DNA of 64,000 bases from an uncultured Nostocoides sp. (GTDB lineage Bacteria > Actinomycetota > Actinomycetes > Actinomycetales > Dermatophilaceae): positions 1 through 64,000 of the forward strand of contig CALLZC010000060.1 of the NCBI GenBank assembly GCA_937858995.1, in the 5' to 3' direction. Within the stretch, counting starts at the first letter, position 1; each line of letters starts with the position of its first letter. A model generated the notes under the pieces. It worked only from the letters and a program-made list of their open reading frames with translations, had not been told where the DNA came from and did no database searches. Positions 28,291-36,459 of this stretch are shown in pieces. The translations under genes were made by a program, and so were the position numbers.

Positions 28291-29472
28291 ATGGTCCAGG
28301 GCGGCGTGACGTTCACGGGCCGGCTGGGGCTGCTCGCCGAGTTGGTGACCGGGGCCCGCGGCTGGTCGAGCGGCGCGGGCGTGGACGAGCCGGCCATGGC
28401 CGTGCTGCGCGCCGACCTGCTGGCCGACAACCATCGAAGACACGTGGGGTCGATTCCGGCATACGCCCGACTGAGCGCCGAGTTGCAGGTTGCGCCCGAC
28501 GGCCGCCACGACGGCGCGCCATTCCTGCTGAGCGACGAATGGTTCAAGGGGTATGACGGGGCCTGGCTCGACGGCGATCTGCCTGCGCTTACCGCTTGGC
28601 TCGGTGAGGTTTCCACCGTCCACCCCACCCATCCGGCGGGAGCGACGGACCTCGCCTCGTGGCGCGCCGGGCTGCGCGCCGACGATGTCTTCGTGACCAT
28701 TTCGAGCGGCACGGCGGGCTCCCGCTCCCTCGTCCCGCGGGACCGGATGACCCTGACCGCGTTGCGCAGCAGTTCCGGAGTGCGGTTGCCGTGGGCCCTG
28801 GCGCCGGGGGTGTATGACGCCCTACTGCTCACCCCGCGGGGCATGGGTTCGGGCCTGCAAAGCGGTGCCTCCGGCATGGCTGCAGCAGCGCGCCGCGCGC
28901 GACACGACGAGGACCCGGACGCACTGGACTTCGTCCGGGCGGCTATCGCGGACGGCCAGCCGCTGCTGGCCTACGGCTCGCCGGCCCGGTTGCAGCGGTG
29001 GCTGGCCTGCCTCGAGGCACCGATCACGCTGCCGCAGAGGAGTTGTGTCGTGACCGGGGGCGGCTGGAAGCGCGGCGACGACGGCGGTGGCGACGTCTTC
29101 GAACTCCTGGACAGCGCCGCGAGGTTGCTCGCGGTGCCCCGGGACCGGTGTGTCGACACCTATTCGACGGCCGAGCTCAACACCGTCCTGGTCTCCTGTC
29201 CGCACCGCCGTTACCACGTGCCGCCGGTCCTGGAGGCCGTGATCGTCGACGAGCAGCTGGCTGCAGTGGAGGGAGACGCGGACGGCCGTCTAGCCCTCCT
29301 CGAACCCATGGCCCTGGCCTATCCGGGGCGGCTGATGACCTCGGATGTGGTGCGGTTGCGGCATGACCCGTGCCCGTGTGGACTCCCGGGGCAGACCCTC
29401 TTGCCGGGCATCGAGCGCATGCGCGGCGCCCTGGCCCGGGGTTGTGGCGTCAGCGATCGCCTGGCCTCATGA
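28291..29472 (+). CDS. LuxE-like acyl-protein synthetase
   Basis: A 393-residue protein of the LuxE acyl-protein synthetase family, which activates a fatty or other carboxylic acid as an acyl-adenylate. The adenylate-loop motif is SSGTAGSRS at residues 138-146. Further family-like parts are LLTPRGMGSGLQSG, VVTGGGWKR, DTYSTAELNTV and the C-terminal HDPCPCGLPGQTLLPGIERMRG (Cys-rich). GGGAGG 4 bases before the ATG supports the start. It overlaps the LuxC-like gene by four bases, as a fatty-acid reductase pair. A PaaK-like ligase is the main alternative. Confidence 0.8.
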   Translation: MVQGGVTFTGRLGLLAELVTGARGWSSGAGVDEPAMAVLRADLLADNHRRHVGSIPAYARLSAELQVAPDGRHDGAPFLLSDEWFKGYDGAWLDGDLPALTAWLGEVSTVHPTHPAGATDLASWRAGLRADDVFVTISSGTAGSRSLVPRDRMTLTALRSSSGVRLPWALAPGVYDALLLTPRGMGSGLQSGASGMAAAARRARHDEDPDALDFVRAAIADGQPLLAYGSPARLQRWLACLEAPITLPQRSCVVTGGGWKRGDDGGGDVFELLDSAARLLAVPRDRCVDTYSTAELNTVLVSCPHRRYHVPPVLEAVIVDEQLAAVEGDADGRLALLEPMALAYPGRLMTSDVVRLRHDPCPCGLPGQTLLPGIERMRGALARGCGVSDRLAS

Positions 29473-31058
29473 ACGCCGCCCAGGAGCAGCGCACCTTTGG
29501 CCGCGCAACAGTGGTGCGGTTGCCGGCCATGGTTCGCGGAACCCTGCGCATCCCGGCGTGGCCGCTGGTCGGTGAGGTTACGGCAGCGGTGCGCTCGGGC
29601 GCTCGCGTCGTCGGTCCGACGAGCACCGGGAGCTTCCTGCTCTCCCGAGCCGTCATCGACCGGGCGACCTTCGTGCCGACGGGAGAGATCCAGATCCTGC
29701 TGCTGCCGGCAATCGACCCCGGTGACCTCCCCGAACCAGACCCCGCGGCAGCCATCAGGGACCTCATGGACCTGCCGGTCAAGGATGTCTGCGACTTCGT
29801 CGACGCGGTGGGAGCGCACTTGCGCGTCCCCACGCAGGACTACGGAGCTGGCGTGGATGCGCGATCCTCGGGCGTCGACGATCGCTGGCACGCGGCGAGC
29901 CGGGCCGCGGTTGCCGGCATGTTCGACGGGGCGGGCGTTCGCGCCATGCTCGAGGTCGAGCTGGGCGCGACGCTGCTCGGTGCCTTGGACCGATGGACCC
30001 CGGTGGCCGGAACGGTTCGCGACGGGGTTACCGCGCAGATGGCCATGCGGCACAAGCAGTTCCGGTTCGAGAGCCCTGGTTCGACGCAGCCGCGGGTGCG
30101 CGGCCTGCCGACGACGCAACTGCACATCACCGCCGGCAACTCCCCGGTCGTGCCCGCGACCTCGCTGCTGTGGGCGTGGGCCAGCAAGGGGGCGGTCGTC
30201 CTCAAGCCGGCGGCCGACCTGGCGGCGCTGGCATCGGACCTGGCCGCCGCCGTTGCCGCCGTCGACGGCGCGTCGGGAGGCGGCGCGCGGCACCCGCTCG
30301 CACGGCATACGACCATTGCCTATTGGCCGGGCGGCAACTCCCAGTTGGAGGCCGACCTCATGGCGCCGGGGGCCTTCGGGCGTCGGGTCGTATGGGGTTC
30401 GGCGCAGGCCATCGCCTCGGTGGCGCAGCGCAGCCCCGCCAGCGACCTGATCATGATGCGCCCACGGCACGCGCTGAGCTTGCTGTGCGCCCAGGACGAC
30501 CTCGCGGGAGCGGCCCGCCGGGCCGTCGCGGACAGCGTTGTCGCGGATCAGGGCGCGTGCATGTCCTCGCTGCTCCATGTGGTTGAGGGGTCGCCGCGGG
30601 ATGCCGACGCCTATGCCGACCAGGTCGTCGACGTGCTGGCGAGCTGGGATACGAACCTGCCCCATCGCACCTCCGACCGGGTTGCTGCCGAGCTGCAAAA
30701 CCTCCGCCGGGGACTGTTGGCGACGGCCGACTGGCGGCTCAATGGCAGCTGGCCGCGGCCTAGCTCCCTGGTCGTCCGATGCGACCGGTCGGTGGATCTG
30801 GAGCGCCACCCCGGCGGGCGGCTGATCCTGGTGCGGGCAGTGCCGGACCTGCGGGCCGCGCTGCCCAGCCTCCTCGCAGGCGACGTCTCGCACGTGGGGG
30901 TGAGCGCGCACCTGCTCACCGATACCCTGCGCGATGACCTGGTCGCCCAGGGTGTCGACAATGTGCTGCCGTTGGGGGCTGCCGAGCAGACCTATGCCGG
31001 GCGGCCTCACGACGGCATGCGCGTGCTGACGCGGTTGGTCCGGTGGGTCAACGGCTGA
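29469..31058 (+). CDS. LuxC-like acyl-CoA/acyl-protein reductase
   Basis: A 529-residue NAD(P)H-dependent acyl reductase of the LuxC family (aldehyde-dehydrogenase fold). Signatures are ITAGNSPVVPATSLLWAWASKG (220-241, in part), VVLKPAAD, and the catalytic cysteine Cys364 in DQGACMSS. It would reduce the acyl group activated by the neighbouring LuxE-like enzyme to an aldehyde. The ATG at 29469 overlaps the upstream stop; conserved content does not extend further upstream. Its 3' end overlaps the convergent hydrolase gene by 11 bases. Confidence 0.82.
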   Translation: MNAAQEQRTFGRATVVRLPAMVRGTLRIPAWPLVGEVTAAVRSGARVVGPTSTGSFLLSRAVIDRATFVPTGEIQILLLPAIDPGDLPEPDPAAAIRDLMDLPVKDVCDFVDAVGAHLRVPTQDYGAGVDARSSGVDDRWHAASRAAVAGMFDGAGVRAMLEVELGATLLGALDRWTPVAGTVRDGVTAQMAMRHKQFRFESPGSTQPRVRGLPTTQLHITAGNSPVVPATSLLWAWASKGAVVLKPAADLAALASDLAAAVAAVDGASGGGARHPLARHTTIAYWPGGNSQLEADLMAPGAFGRRVVWGSAQAIASVAQRSPASDLIMMRPRHALSLLCAQDDLAGAARRAVADSVVADQGACMSSLLHVVEGSPRDADAYADQVVDVLASWDTNLPHRTSDRVAAELQNLRRGLLATADWRLNGSWPRPSSLVVRCDRSVDLERHPGGRLILVRAVPDLRAALPSLLAGDVSHVGVSAHLLTDTLRDDLVAQGVDNVLPLGAAEQTYAGRPHDGMRVLTRLVRWVNG

Positions 31059-31860
31059 GCGACGAGGCCAGCAGGCCCGCGATCAGCTCGGCCGCGACCA
31101 CGGGCTCCTCGATGAGGGGCAGGTGGCCACCATCGGGTATGCGGTGCACCCGCGCCCCGGCCTCCACCTCCAGCGAGCGCGCGCAGGCCCGGTGTGTCAG
31201 CAGGTCCCGTTCGCCGACAATCACGTCGAGTCGCCCCGCAACGAGTGCCAGTTCGCTGGCCCGCTGAGGCCGCGCCACCAGAGGGCGCATGCCGTCGCCC
31301 GACAGCTCGCGCCAGGAATGCTGCCCGATCAGCGCGCGCATCCGCTCGCGAACTGCGGGGCGGGCGTTGACGCCGGCGAAGATGGCCGGTGGCGTCGACA
31401 GCCACAACTGGCTCAGGTGCGGCCCGGGGCCGCGCGCGGCATACATCGTCGCGAGGTCGCGGTAGCGCTGCGCGACGGCGGGTTCGTGCGGCATGTCGGC
31501 CAGCGCGGGCGCCGCGAGCACCCACGACGCGACGGCGCCGGGGTGTCGGATCGCCATCTCCGCGGCGAGCACGGTCCCGAAGGATAGGGCCACCACGTGG
31601 TTCACGCCCTGCGCTGACAGGTGCTGAACCACGGTGTCGGCGAGTGCGCCCAGTTCCTCTCCGGCGCGCAGATCCCGGGACTCGCCGTGCCAGGGCAGGT
31701 CGAGCCCCAGGTGTCGCCATCCGGGCAAGAGGGCCCAGAGGGGTTCCCAGACCTGCGCCCGCATGGTGTAGCCGTGCAGCCACAGGACGCCGGGACCGTC
31801 CCCGGTTGCGTGGATGGCCAGCTCGTCCCAGGTGGACCTGGTTGTGGCGGACCTGGTCAT
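31048..31860 (-). CDS. Alpha/beta-hydrolase
   Basis: A 270-residue alpha/beta-hydrolase without signal peptide. It shows the oxyanion segment LWLHGYT (27-33), the nucleophile elbow ALSFGTV with Ser93 (first Gly of GxSxG replaced by Ala), an acidic residue in IVGERDLL, and His in DGGHLPLIEEP. It overlaps the Rieske gene by four bases (ATGA) and is therefore probably translated with it. In the RiPP setting it may be a thioesterase-, peptidase- or esterase-type tailoring enzyme; the substrate is unknown. Confidence 0.88.
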   Translation of the reverse strand: MTRSATTRSTWDELAIHATGDGPGVLWLHGYTMRAQVWEPLWALLPGWRHLGLDLPWHGESRDLRAGEELGALADTVVQHLSAQGVNHVVALSFGTVLAAEMAIRHPGAVASWVLAAPALADMPHEPAVAQRYRDLATMYAARGPGPHLSQLWLSTPPAIFAGVNARPAVRERMRALIGQHSWRELSGDGMRPLVARPQRASELALVAGRLDVIVGERDLLTHRACARSLEVEAGARVHRIPDGGHLPLIEEPVVAAELIAGLLASSLSR

Positions 31861-32834
31861 GGTCCCTGAAAGCGTTCGCAGAAGTCGCGATAGATGCGTA
31901 CCAGGCGGTCTCCGGGCAGGTAGTTCGGGATGACCGAGGTGTCCAGGTGCTCCCACACCCGAGCGTCCTGCTCGAATGCTGTCCGGCTCCCGCTGACCAG
32001 AGACGAGAGCTGACGCACCGTCGGCCGTCCCTGGCTGGACTCCTTCGGCAGGGCCACCGTCACCCGGGCCGTGCAGCCGCCCAAAGCGTTCGGGGTCGCC
32101 GCGGTGATCACGACATACGGATCCGCACCGGACTGCAGCTGCGTGACAACCAGGGTCGGGCTGAAGACCTCCGCAGTGAAATGCGCCCGTGCCGCCGCCG
32201 CGCCACCGTCGGCGGCACCGGCCTGCCAGGTATTGGCGCGGGCCATGTCCAAGTCGCCATCGACGAGCAGCGACCCGCCCGGTTCCTCACGCACGTCGAG
32301 CTCCGGTCGGCGAGTCAGCGCGTGCACCTCGGCGAAGTGGTCGGCGTCGAGCACATTCTCGATGACATACTCCGGCGGCACCGCGATCTCGCGGGTGAAT
32401 GCTGGGTGGATGTGATGGGTGCGCGCCAGGTCTGAGAGGCGGGTGCCGAGCCCGGTGTCCTGGCGCTCGTCCAAGAGCACGAACAGTCCGGCCGGCAGGT
32501 CGAGGCACGGGTAGGCCCGCACCGCGAACGGCTCGCCGTCACCCGCCGCGCACGCGTCCGGTTGCAGCCCTCGTGAATCGGGCTGCACCACGTGGCCACG
32601 CCGCTCCCGTTGGCCAAGCTGCACCCGATGGCCGTGGAACGGGCATACCAAGGCATCGCCCTCGAGCCGGCCGCCGTGGCCGAGGTGCGCGCCCCGATGG
32701 GGGCAGCGACCGTCATACACGATGTAGCCGTCCGGGTGCCGGACAGCGACCAGCGCGCGGGGTCCCACATCGAACGGTATGACGTCCTCGCGCAGCTCTT
32801 CTGCGAAGGCTACCTGGGTCCATCCGAGGTACAT
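31857..32834 (-). CDS. Rieske non-heme iron oxygenase
   Basis: A 325-residue oxygenase. The Rieske 2Fe-2S ligands are Cys44/His46 (CPHRG) and Cys64/His67 (CPFHG). The mononuclear iron site is suggested by ENVLDADHFAEVH (D-x2-H-x4-H). This architecture is that of ring-hydroxylating-type oxygenase alpha subunits. AGGAG about 9 bases before the ATG at 32834 decides the start; a GTG at 32867 is an alternative. No ferredoxin or reductase partner is encoded nearby. It is the first gene of the leftward arm of the RiPP cluster. Confidence 0.9.
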   Translation of the reverse strand: MYLGWTQVAFAEELREDVIPFDVGPRALVAVRHPDGYIVYDGRCPHRGAHLGHGGRLEGDALVCPFHGHRVQLGQRERRGHVVQPDSRGLQPDACAAGDGEPFAVRAYPCLDLPAGLFVLLDERQDTGLGTRLSDLARTHHIHPAFTREIAVPPEYVIENVLDADHFAEVHALTRRPELDVREEPGGSLLVDGDLDMARANTWQAGAADGGAAAARAHFTAEVFSPTLVVTQLQSGADPYVVITAATPNALGGCTARVTVALPKESSQGRPTVRQLSSLVSGSRTAFEQDARVWEHLDTSVIPNYLPGDRLVRIYRDFCERFQGP

Positions 32835-32873
32835 TTCTGCAGCTCCTGGGCCTAATGAGGCCCTCACGGGACG

Positions 32874-32902
32874 TTGACGGACACCAGCGCCCGGAGTACC
32901 TT
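32874..32902 (+). promoter_or_regulatory. Putative promoter of RiPP precursor gene
   Basis: TTGACG (32874-32879) and TACCTT (32897-32902) are separated by 17 bases and lie 30 bases before the precursor ATG, in the 97-base divergent region shared with the Rieske gene. AAGGAG at 32921-32926 is a strong ribosome binding site. Confidence 0.6.
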
Positions 32903-32931
32903 CGAAGAACCTACTCTACTAAGGAGCCGCC

Positions 32932-33354
32932 ATGGCCGGCGATGAAAATCCCTTCCGGAAAGCACTGGAGGTAGGTGAGGTCGAGTTCACCCCCTTCGGC
33001 CGCAAAGAGCGCAACCTGACCAAGGAACGGCAGCTGCGCACCATCCGCGAGATGGAGCTGGTGCCTGCCGAAGTGTTGGAGCGCAACCGTCAAATCGCTG
33101 ATCTGAACGTGCAGGATCTCGAGGACTTGGCCTCCGAGTTCAGCGGCGTCCCTACTAACAACCCGAAGGTCGCCGAACTGACCCTCGATGACATCCAGGA
33201 TATCGAAGCCGTGTTCTTCGACTTCAAGGTCTCTGCGGGCAAGGAACTAGCAGCCCTGGGTGGCCGCGGGGAACTCGCGGCAGTCGACGTCTCGTGCTGT
33301 TGCTGCACTCCGTGCTGCTGCTGCGCAGCCACGGACATGAGCGAGACCGCCTAG
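32932..33354 (+). CDS. RiPP precursor peptide, streptolysin-S-like (TOMM/LAP)
   Basis: A 140-residue peptide. The C-terminal core SCCCCTPCCCCAATDMSETA (121-140) has eight cysteines in two blocks of four, plus Ser and Thr, much like the Cys-rich core of streptolysin S. It would give thiazol(in)es after cyclodehydration and oxidation. The leader is acidic and unusually long (about 120 residues) and contains two related 19-residue segments, N52-F70 and N77-F95. A Gly-Gly lies at 110-111, a possible but unproven cleavage site. The C, D and B enzymes follow directly; the C gene starts 4 bases after this stop. Confidence 0.93.
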   Translation: MAGDENPFRKALEVGEVEFTPFGRKERNLTKERQLRTIREMELVPAEVLERNRQIADLNVQDLEDLASEFSGVPTNNPKVAELTLDDIQDIEAVFFDFKVSAGKELAALGGRGELAAVDVSCCCCTPCCCCAATDMSETA

Positions 33355-33358
33355 CAGG

Positions 33359-34333
33359 ATGACGAGGGACGCACCGTCCACTTCATCTCCGGAACTGGCT
33401 GTCCCGGGCCCGACCCTGCGGGGCGTGCGGCTCGTCATAGTCAGCCCCGACGAAGCCGTGCTCCAGCGCGGACTCGCCGAGGTGCGGCTCGTTCTGCCCG
33501 GTCTGGCAACCATCCTGCAACGCTTGTCTGAGCTCGCGGACGGCACCAGGGATGAAGAGCGGCTCGTCGCCGCATTCCCGACCGATGAGCAGCCGCAGAT
33601 CCAGCGGCTGCTCATTGGTCTGCGTTCGCGCGGGATCCTGCATACGGTCGCAAACCCGGACCCGGCTGACCTTTTCTGGCTTTCGGTGGCGCGCTTGGCG
33701 CCCGATGGCGCGGCGCGGTTGGCGGCATCCTCGGTGGCGGTCATCGGCGTTGGCCCGGTGGCCGAGGCCCTCACGCACGCCTTGCAGTCGTGCGGCGTGG
33801 GTGCGGTGATCGGCTGCGCATCGGCCGCCGAAGCGCCAGCAGCAGATGTCTGGTGTGGCGCGTCCTCGGACCCGGTCGCGGCACCGACGTGGCTCCTGGA
33901 GAGCGCCGATACAGCGCTGCGCGCGGGCCGCGTCTTCCTCCCGGTGTGGCTTGCCGACCTGCTCATCCGGGTGGGTCCGATGACCCACCCCTTCGACACC
34001 TCCTGCCTGAAGTGCCTCCTGCTGCGAACGGACGCCAACGACGCCCAACGGGACCTGCATCGCCTGATACGCGCGGAGCCGGGTGACGGCTATTCGGGAT
34101 CGGGCTTCGTGCCGCCGCTGGCCAGTATCGCGGGTCAGGTCGCCGCCATGGAGGTGGTCAAGTACCTGGCAGGTCTGCCGGTCACGACCGTGGGGCACGC
34201 CATCGAATTGGGCCTGGTGCCATTTCGCTGCGATGTGCGCCGCGTCCTGCGAGTGCCGCGCTGCCCACTGTGCAGCGGGATTGCCGACCGGGGCGCGCCG
34301 GTCGTCGCCCACGCGTCGCAGTTGGTCGACTAG
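33359..34333 (+). CDS. TOMM C protein: RRE plus E1-like (ThiF) domain
   Basis: A 324-residue cyclodehydratase partner. Residues about 20-100 (RGVRLVIVSPDEAVLQRGL through SRGILHTV) look like the PqqD-like RiPP recognition element that binds the leader. Residues about 120-320 are a degenerate E1/ThiF domain with SSVAVIGVGPVAEAL and a structural zinc site of Cys216/Cys219 (CLKC) and Cys302/Cys305 (CPLC). It delivers the precursor to the YcaO protein and stimulates its ATP-dependent cyclisation. It is encoded between precursor and YcaO, all in one direction. Confidence 0.93.
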   Translation: MTRDAPSTSSPELAVPGPTLRGVRLVIVSPDEAVLQRGLAEVRLVLPGLATILQRLSELADGTRDEERLVAAFPTDEQPQIQRLLIGLRSRGILHTVANPDPADLFWLSVARLAPDGAARLAASSVAVIGVGPVAEALTHALQSCGVGAVIGCASAAEAPAADVWCGASSDPVAAPTWLLESADTALRAGRVFLPVWLADLLIRVGPMTHPFDTSCLKCLLLRTDANDAQRDLHRLIRAEPGDGYSGSGFVPPLASIAGQVAAMEVVKYLAGLPVTTVGHAIELGLVPFRCDVRRVLRVPRCPLCSGIADRGAPVVAHASQLVD

Positions 34334-34341
34334 GCACGGCG

Positions 34342-35643
34342 ATGGTGGCCACTGCCTCGATCCTCGATCTCTGGCCGGACTTGGTCGACGACAAGACGGG
34401 CATCGTGCGGGCGGTTAAAGAGCTTTTCATCGACGACGACGAGCCGGCCTTCGTCCATTACCTCTCCTACGCGTGCGATACCTCGGCCTTCGGATTCCTG
34501 CCGAACTTCGGCAACAACGGCGGGGTGGGGACGACAGCGCGATCGGCCATCGCCAAGGCGCTCGGCGAGGCGGTGGAGCGCTACTGCAGCGCGCTCTTCC
34601 GTTACGAGGACCTGGAGTGGGCGGCATACGGCGAGCTCGATCTGCCGGCGACCCATCCCGAGACCTTCGCGCTGTACAGCGCCGGGCAGTATGCCGTCCC
34701 AGGGTTCTCGTGGCAGCGCTTCACCGTCGACACCCGGGTGGCATGGGTCCGCGGGACCTCGCTGGTCTCGGGCGCACCGGTCCTGGTGCCGGCGGCCTTC
34801 ACTTTCGTGCCGTACCACTTCCAGCGCGAACGGGGCGACACCCCGATCACTCAGCCGATCTCGACCGGCCTCGCCTGCGGCGGATCCTTCGCGGACGCAG
34901 CCCGCTCGGCGTTGTGCGAGGTCATTGAGCGGGATGCCTTCACCCGGACTTGGCAGGCGGTGCAGCAGCGCCCGCGCATCGAGGAGTCCACGCTGCCCGC
35001 GCAACTGCTCGACCTCATCGATCGATATGCCGCCGTCGACCTGGCCGTGCACTTGCTCGACATCACTTCCGATGTCGGGGCGCCGACGATCCTCTCGGTC
35101 GCCGAGGGCTTCGCCGCGACCTCACCCGCGATCGCGGTCGCGGCGGCCACCCACCCGGACCCGGTCGTCGCGGTCCGCAAGAGCCTGGAAGAGCTCGCGC
35201 ATACCCGCAAGTACGCCGCTCAGGTGATGGACTACCTGCCGCCGGTGCCCGTGGACCTCGCCGGTGGGCACCCGCAGGTCGACGGGCAGCGGGCGCATCT
35301 GCGCTTCTACTGCCCGCAAGAGGCCAAGAGCGCCGCGTCCTTCCTCTGGTCGAGCGAGCTGCGGATCCACCTCGATGAGGTGGCGCGACCCGCGGATGAC
35401 GAGCTGTCGGCGCTGGTGGCCGCCGTTGCCGCGACCGGCCAGGAGGTGGTGGCCGTTGAGCTGACCTCGCCCGATATTGCCGACCTCGGCCTGCACGTGG
35501 TCCGCGTGATCGTCCCCGGTTTTCATCCCCTCCAGATGGGACATAGCAATCGCTGCTTGGGCGGCGATCGGCTGGCCGCTGACCTGTGGGTCGCCGGGCG
35601 CGGCCCGGATGACGACAACCCATATCCGCACCCGTTCCCCTGA
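34342..35643 (+). CDS. YcaO cyclodehydratase (TOMM D protein)
   Basis: A 433-residue YcaO ATPase that phosphorylates the peptide backbone to form azolines from Cys/Ser/Thr. ATP/Mg motifs are GEAVERY (75-81) and CEVIERDAF (192-200). The C-terminus ends PYPHPFP, the PxPxP tail diagnostic of azoline-forming YcaO proteins. The ATG at 34342 is 8 bases after the C gene; the upstream in-frame extension reads back into that gene and was dropped. C and D are separate here, unlike fused cyclodehydratases. Confidence 0.95.
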   Translation: MVATASILDLWPDLVDDKTGIVRAVKELFIDDDEPAFVHYLSYACDTSAFGFLPNFGNNGGVGTTARSAIAKALGEAVERYCSALFRYEDLEWAAYGELDLPATHPETFALYSAGQYAVPGFSWQRFTVDTRVAWVRGTSLVSGAPVLVPAAFTFVPYHFQRERGDTPITQPISTGLACGGSFADAARSALCEVIERDAFTRTWQAVQQRPRIEESTLPAQLLDLIDRYAAVDLAVHLLDITSDVGAPTILSVAEGFAATSPAIAVAAATHPDPVVAVRKSLEELAHTRKYAAQVMDYLPPVPVDLAGGHPQVDGQRAHLRFYCPQEAKSAASFLWSSELRIHLDEVARPADDELSALVAAVAATGQEVVAVELTSPDIADLGLHVVRVIVPGFHPLQMGHSNRCLGGDRLAADLWVAGRGPDDDNPYPHPFP

Positions 35644-35670
35644 CCGACCGGCCGCGCCCGAGGAGGCTCC

Positions 35671-36459
35671 GTGCACGCTGTTGACGAGTACTTGCAGAGT
35701 GAAGGTCGCGACATCGCGTGGGAGCTCTTCCACGAGAACTCCAAGACCTCCCGAGCGGAACCTCAGATCTATTTCGGTCACCACCCCTCGGACGCAACGG
35801 TTGTGCGCATGATGCGCGGCTTGCGCGATGTCAAGCCGTATGCCGACCGCCCCAAGTGCGCCCTGCCACCCGAGCCGTCCAACTCGCCGGAGCTCGACCA
35901 GGTGCTGCTCGGTCGAATCTCCGCACGTGCCTTTGCGCCGGCGTCGATCGACGCGGGCGATCTCGGGGGAATCCTGCGCCGGATGTCCAGCGTGACGCGT
36001 GACAACGCGGGCACCGACTACCCGCGACCCTTTCGCAGCGCGCCATCCGGGGGCGCGCTCTATCCGTTGGAGCTTTACGCATGGGCACGATCGGTCGATG
36101 GTCTCTCGCCTGGGCTCTACCACTACGACCCCCATGAACACGATCTGGACGACCTGGGCCCGATGGACCTGGAGCATGCTTTCGTCCAACAGGACCTGGT
36201 CGGGTCGGCCGCTGCGGCCATCTTGATCGGCGCGGTCTTCTTCCGCTCGGTCTTCAAGTATGGGGAGCGGGGCTATCGGTTCGTGCTCCTCGAGGCCGGC
36301 CATGTGGCCCAGAACGCCCTCCTTGCGTGTGCCGGTGCGGGCCTTGCCGCCGTCCCCGTCGGCGGCTATTTCGATCGCGACCTCGACCGCGCCATCGGGC
36401 TCGACGGGCTCCACGAGTCCGTGGTCTACACCCTGCTCGTGGGCCGGCCGCCGACGTGA
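35671..36459 (+). CDS. SagB-type FMN dehydrogenase
   Basis: A 262-residue nitroreductase-fold enzyme of the SagB/ThcOx group, which oxidises azolines to aromatic azoles with FMN. Seen are SARAF (84-88), RSAPSGGALYPLELY (122-136) and GERGYRFVLLEAGHVAQN, the usual flavin-site blocks. The GTG start is preceded by GGAGG (AGGAGGCTCC GTG). It overlaps the following JmjC-VOC gene by four bases, tying the tailoring enzymes to the core machinery. Confidence 0.93.
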   Translation: MHAVDEYLQSEGRDIAWELFHENSKTSRAEPQIYFGHHPSDATVVRMMRGLRDVKPYADRPKCALPPEPSNSPELDQVLLGRISARAFAPASIDAGDLGGILRRMSSVTRDNAGTDYPRPFRSAPSGGALYPLELYAWARSVDGLSPGLYHYDPHEHDLDDLGPMDLEHAFVQQDLVGSAAAAILIGAVFFRSVFKYGERGYRFVLLEAGHVAQNALLACAGAGLAAVPVGGYFDRDLDRAIGLDGLHESVVYTLLVGRPPT

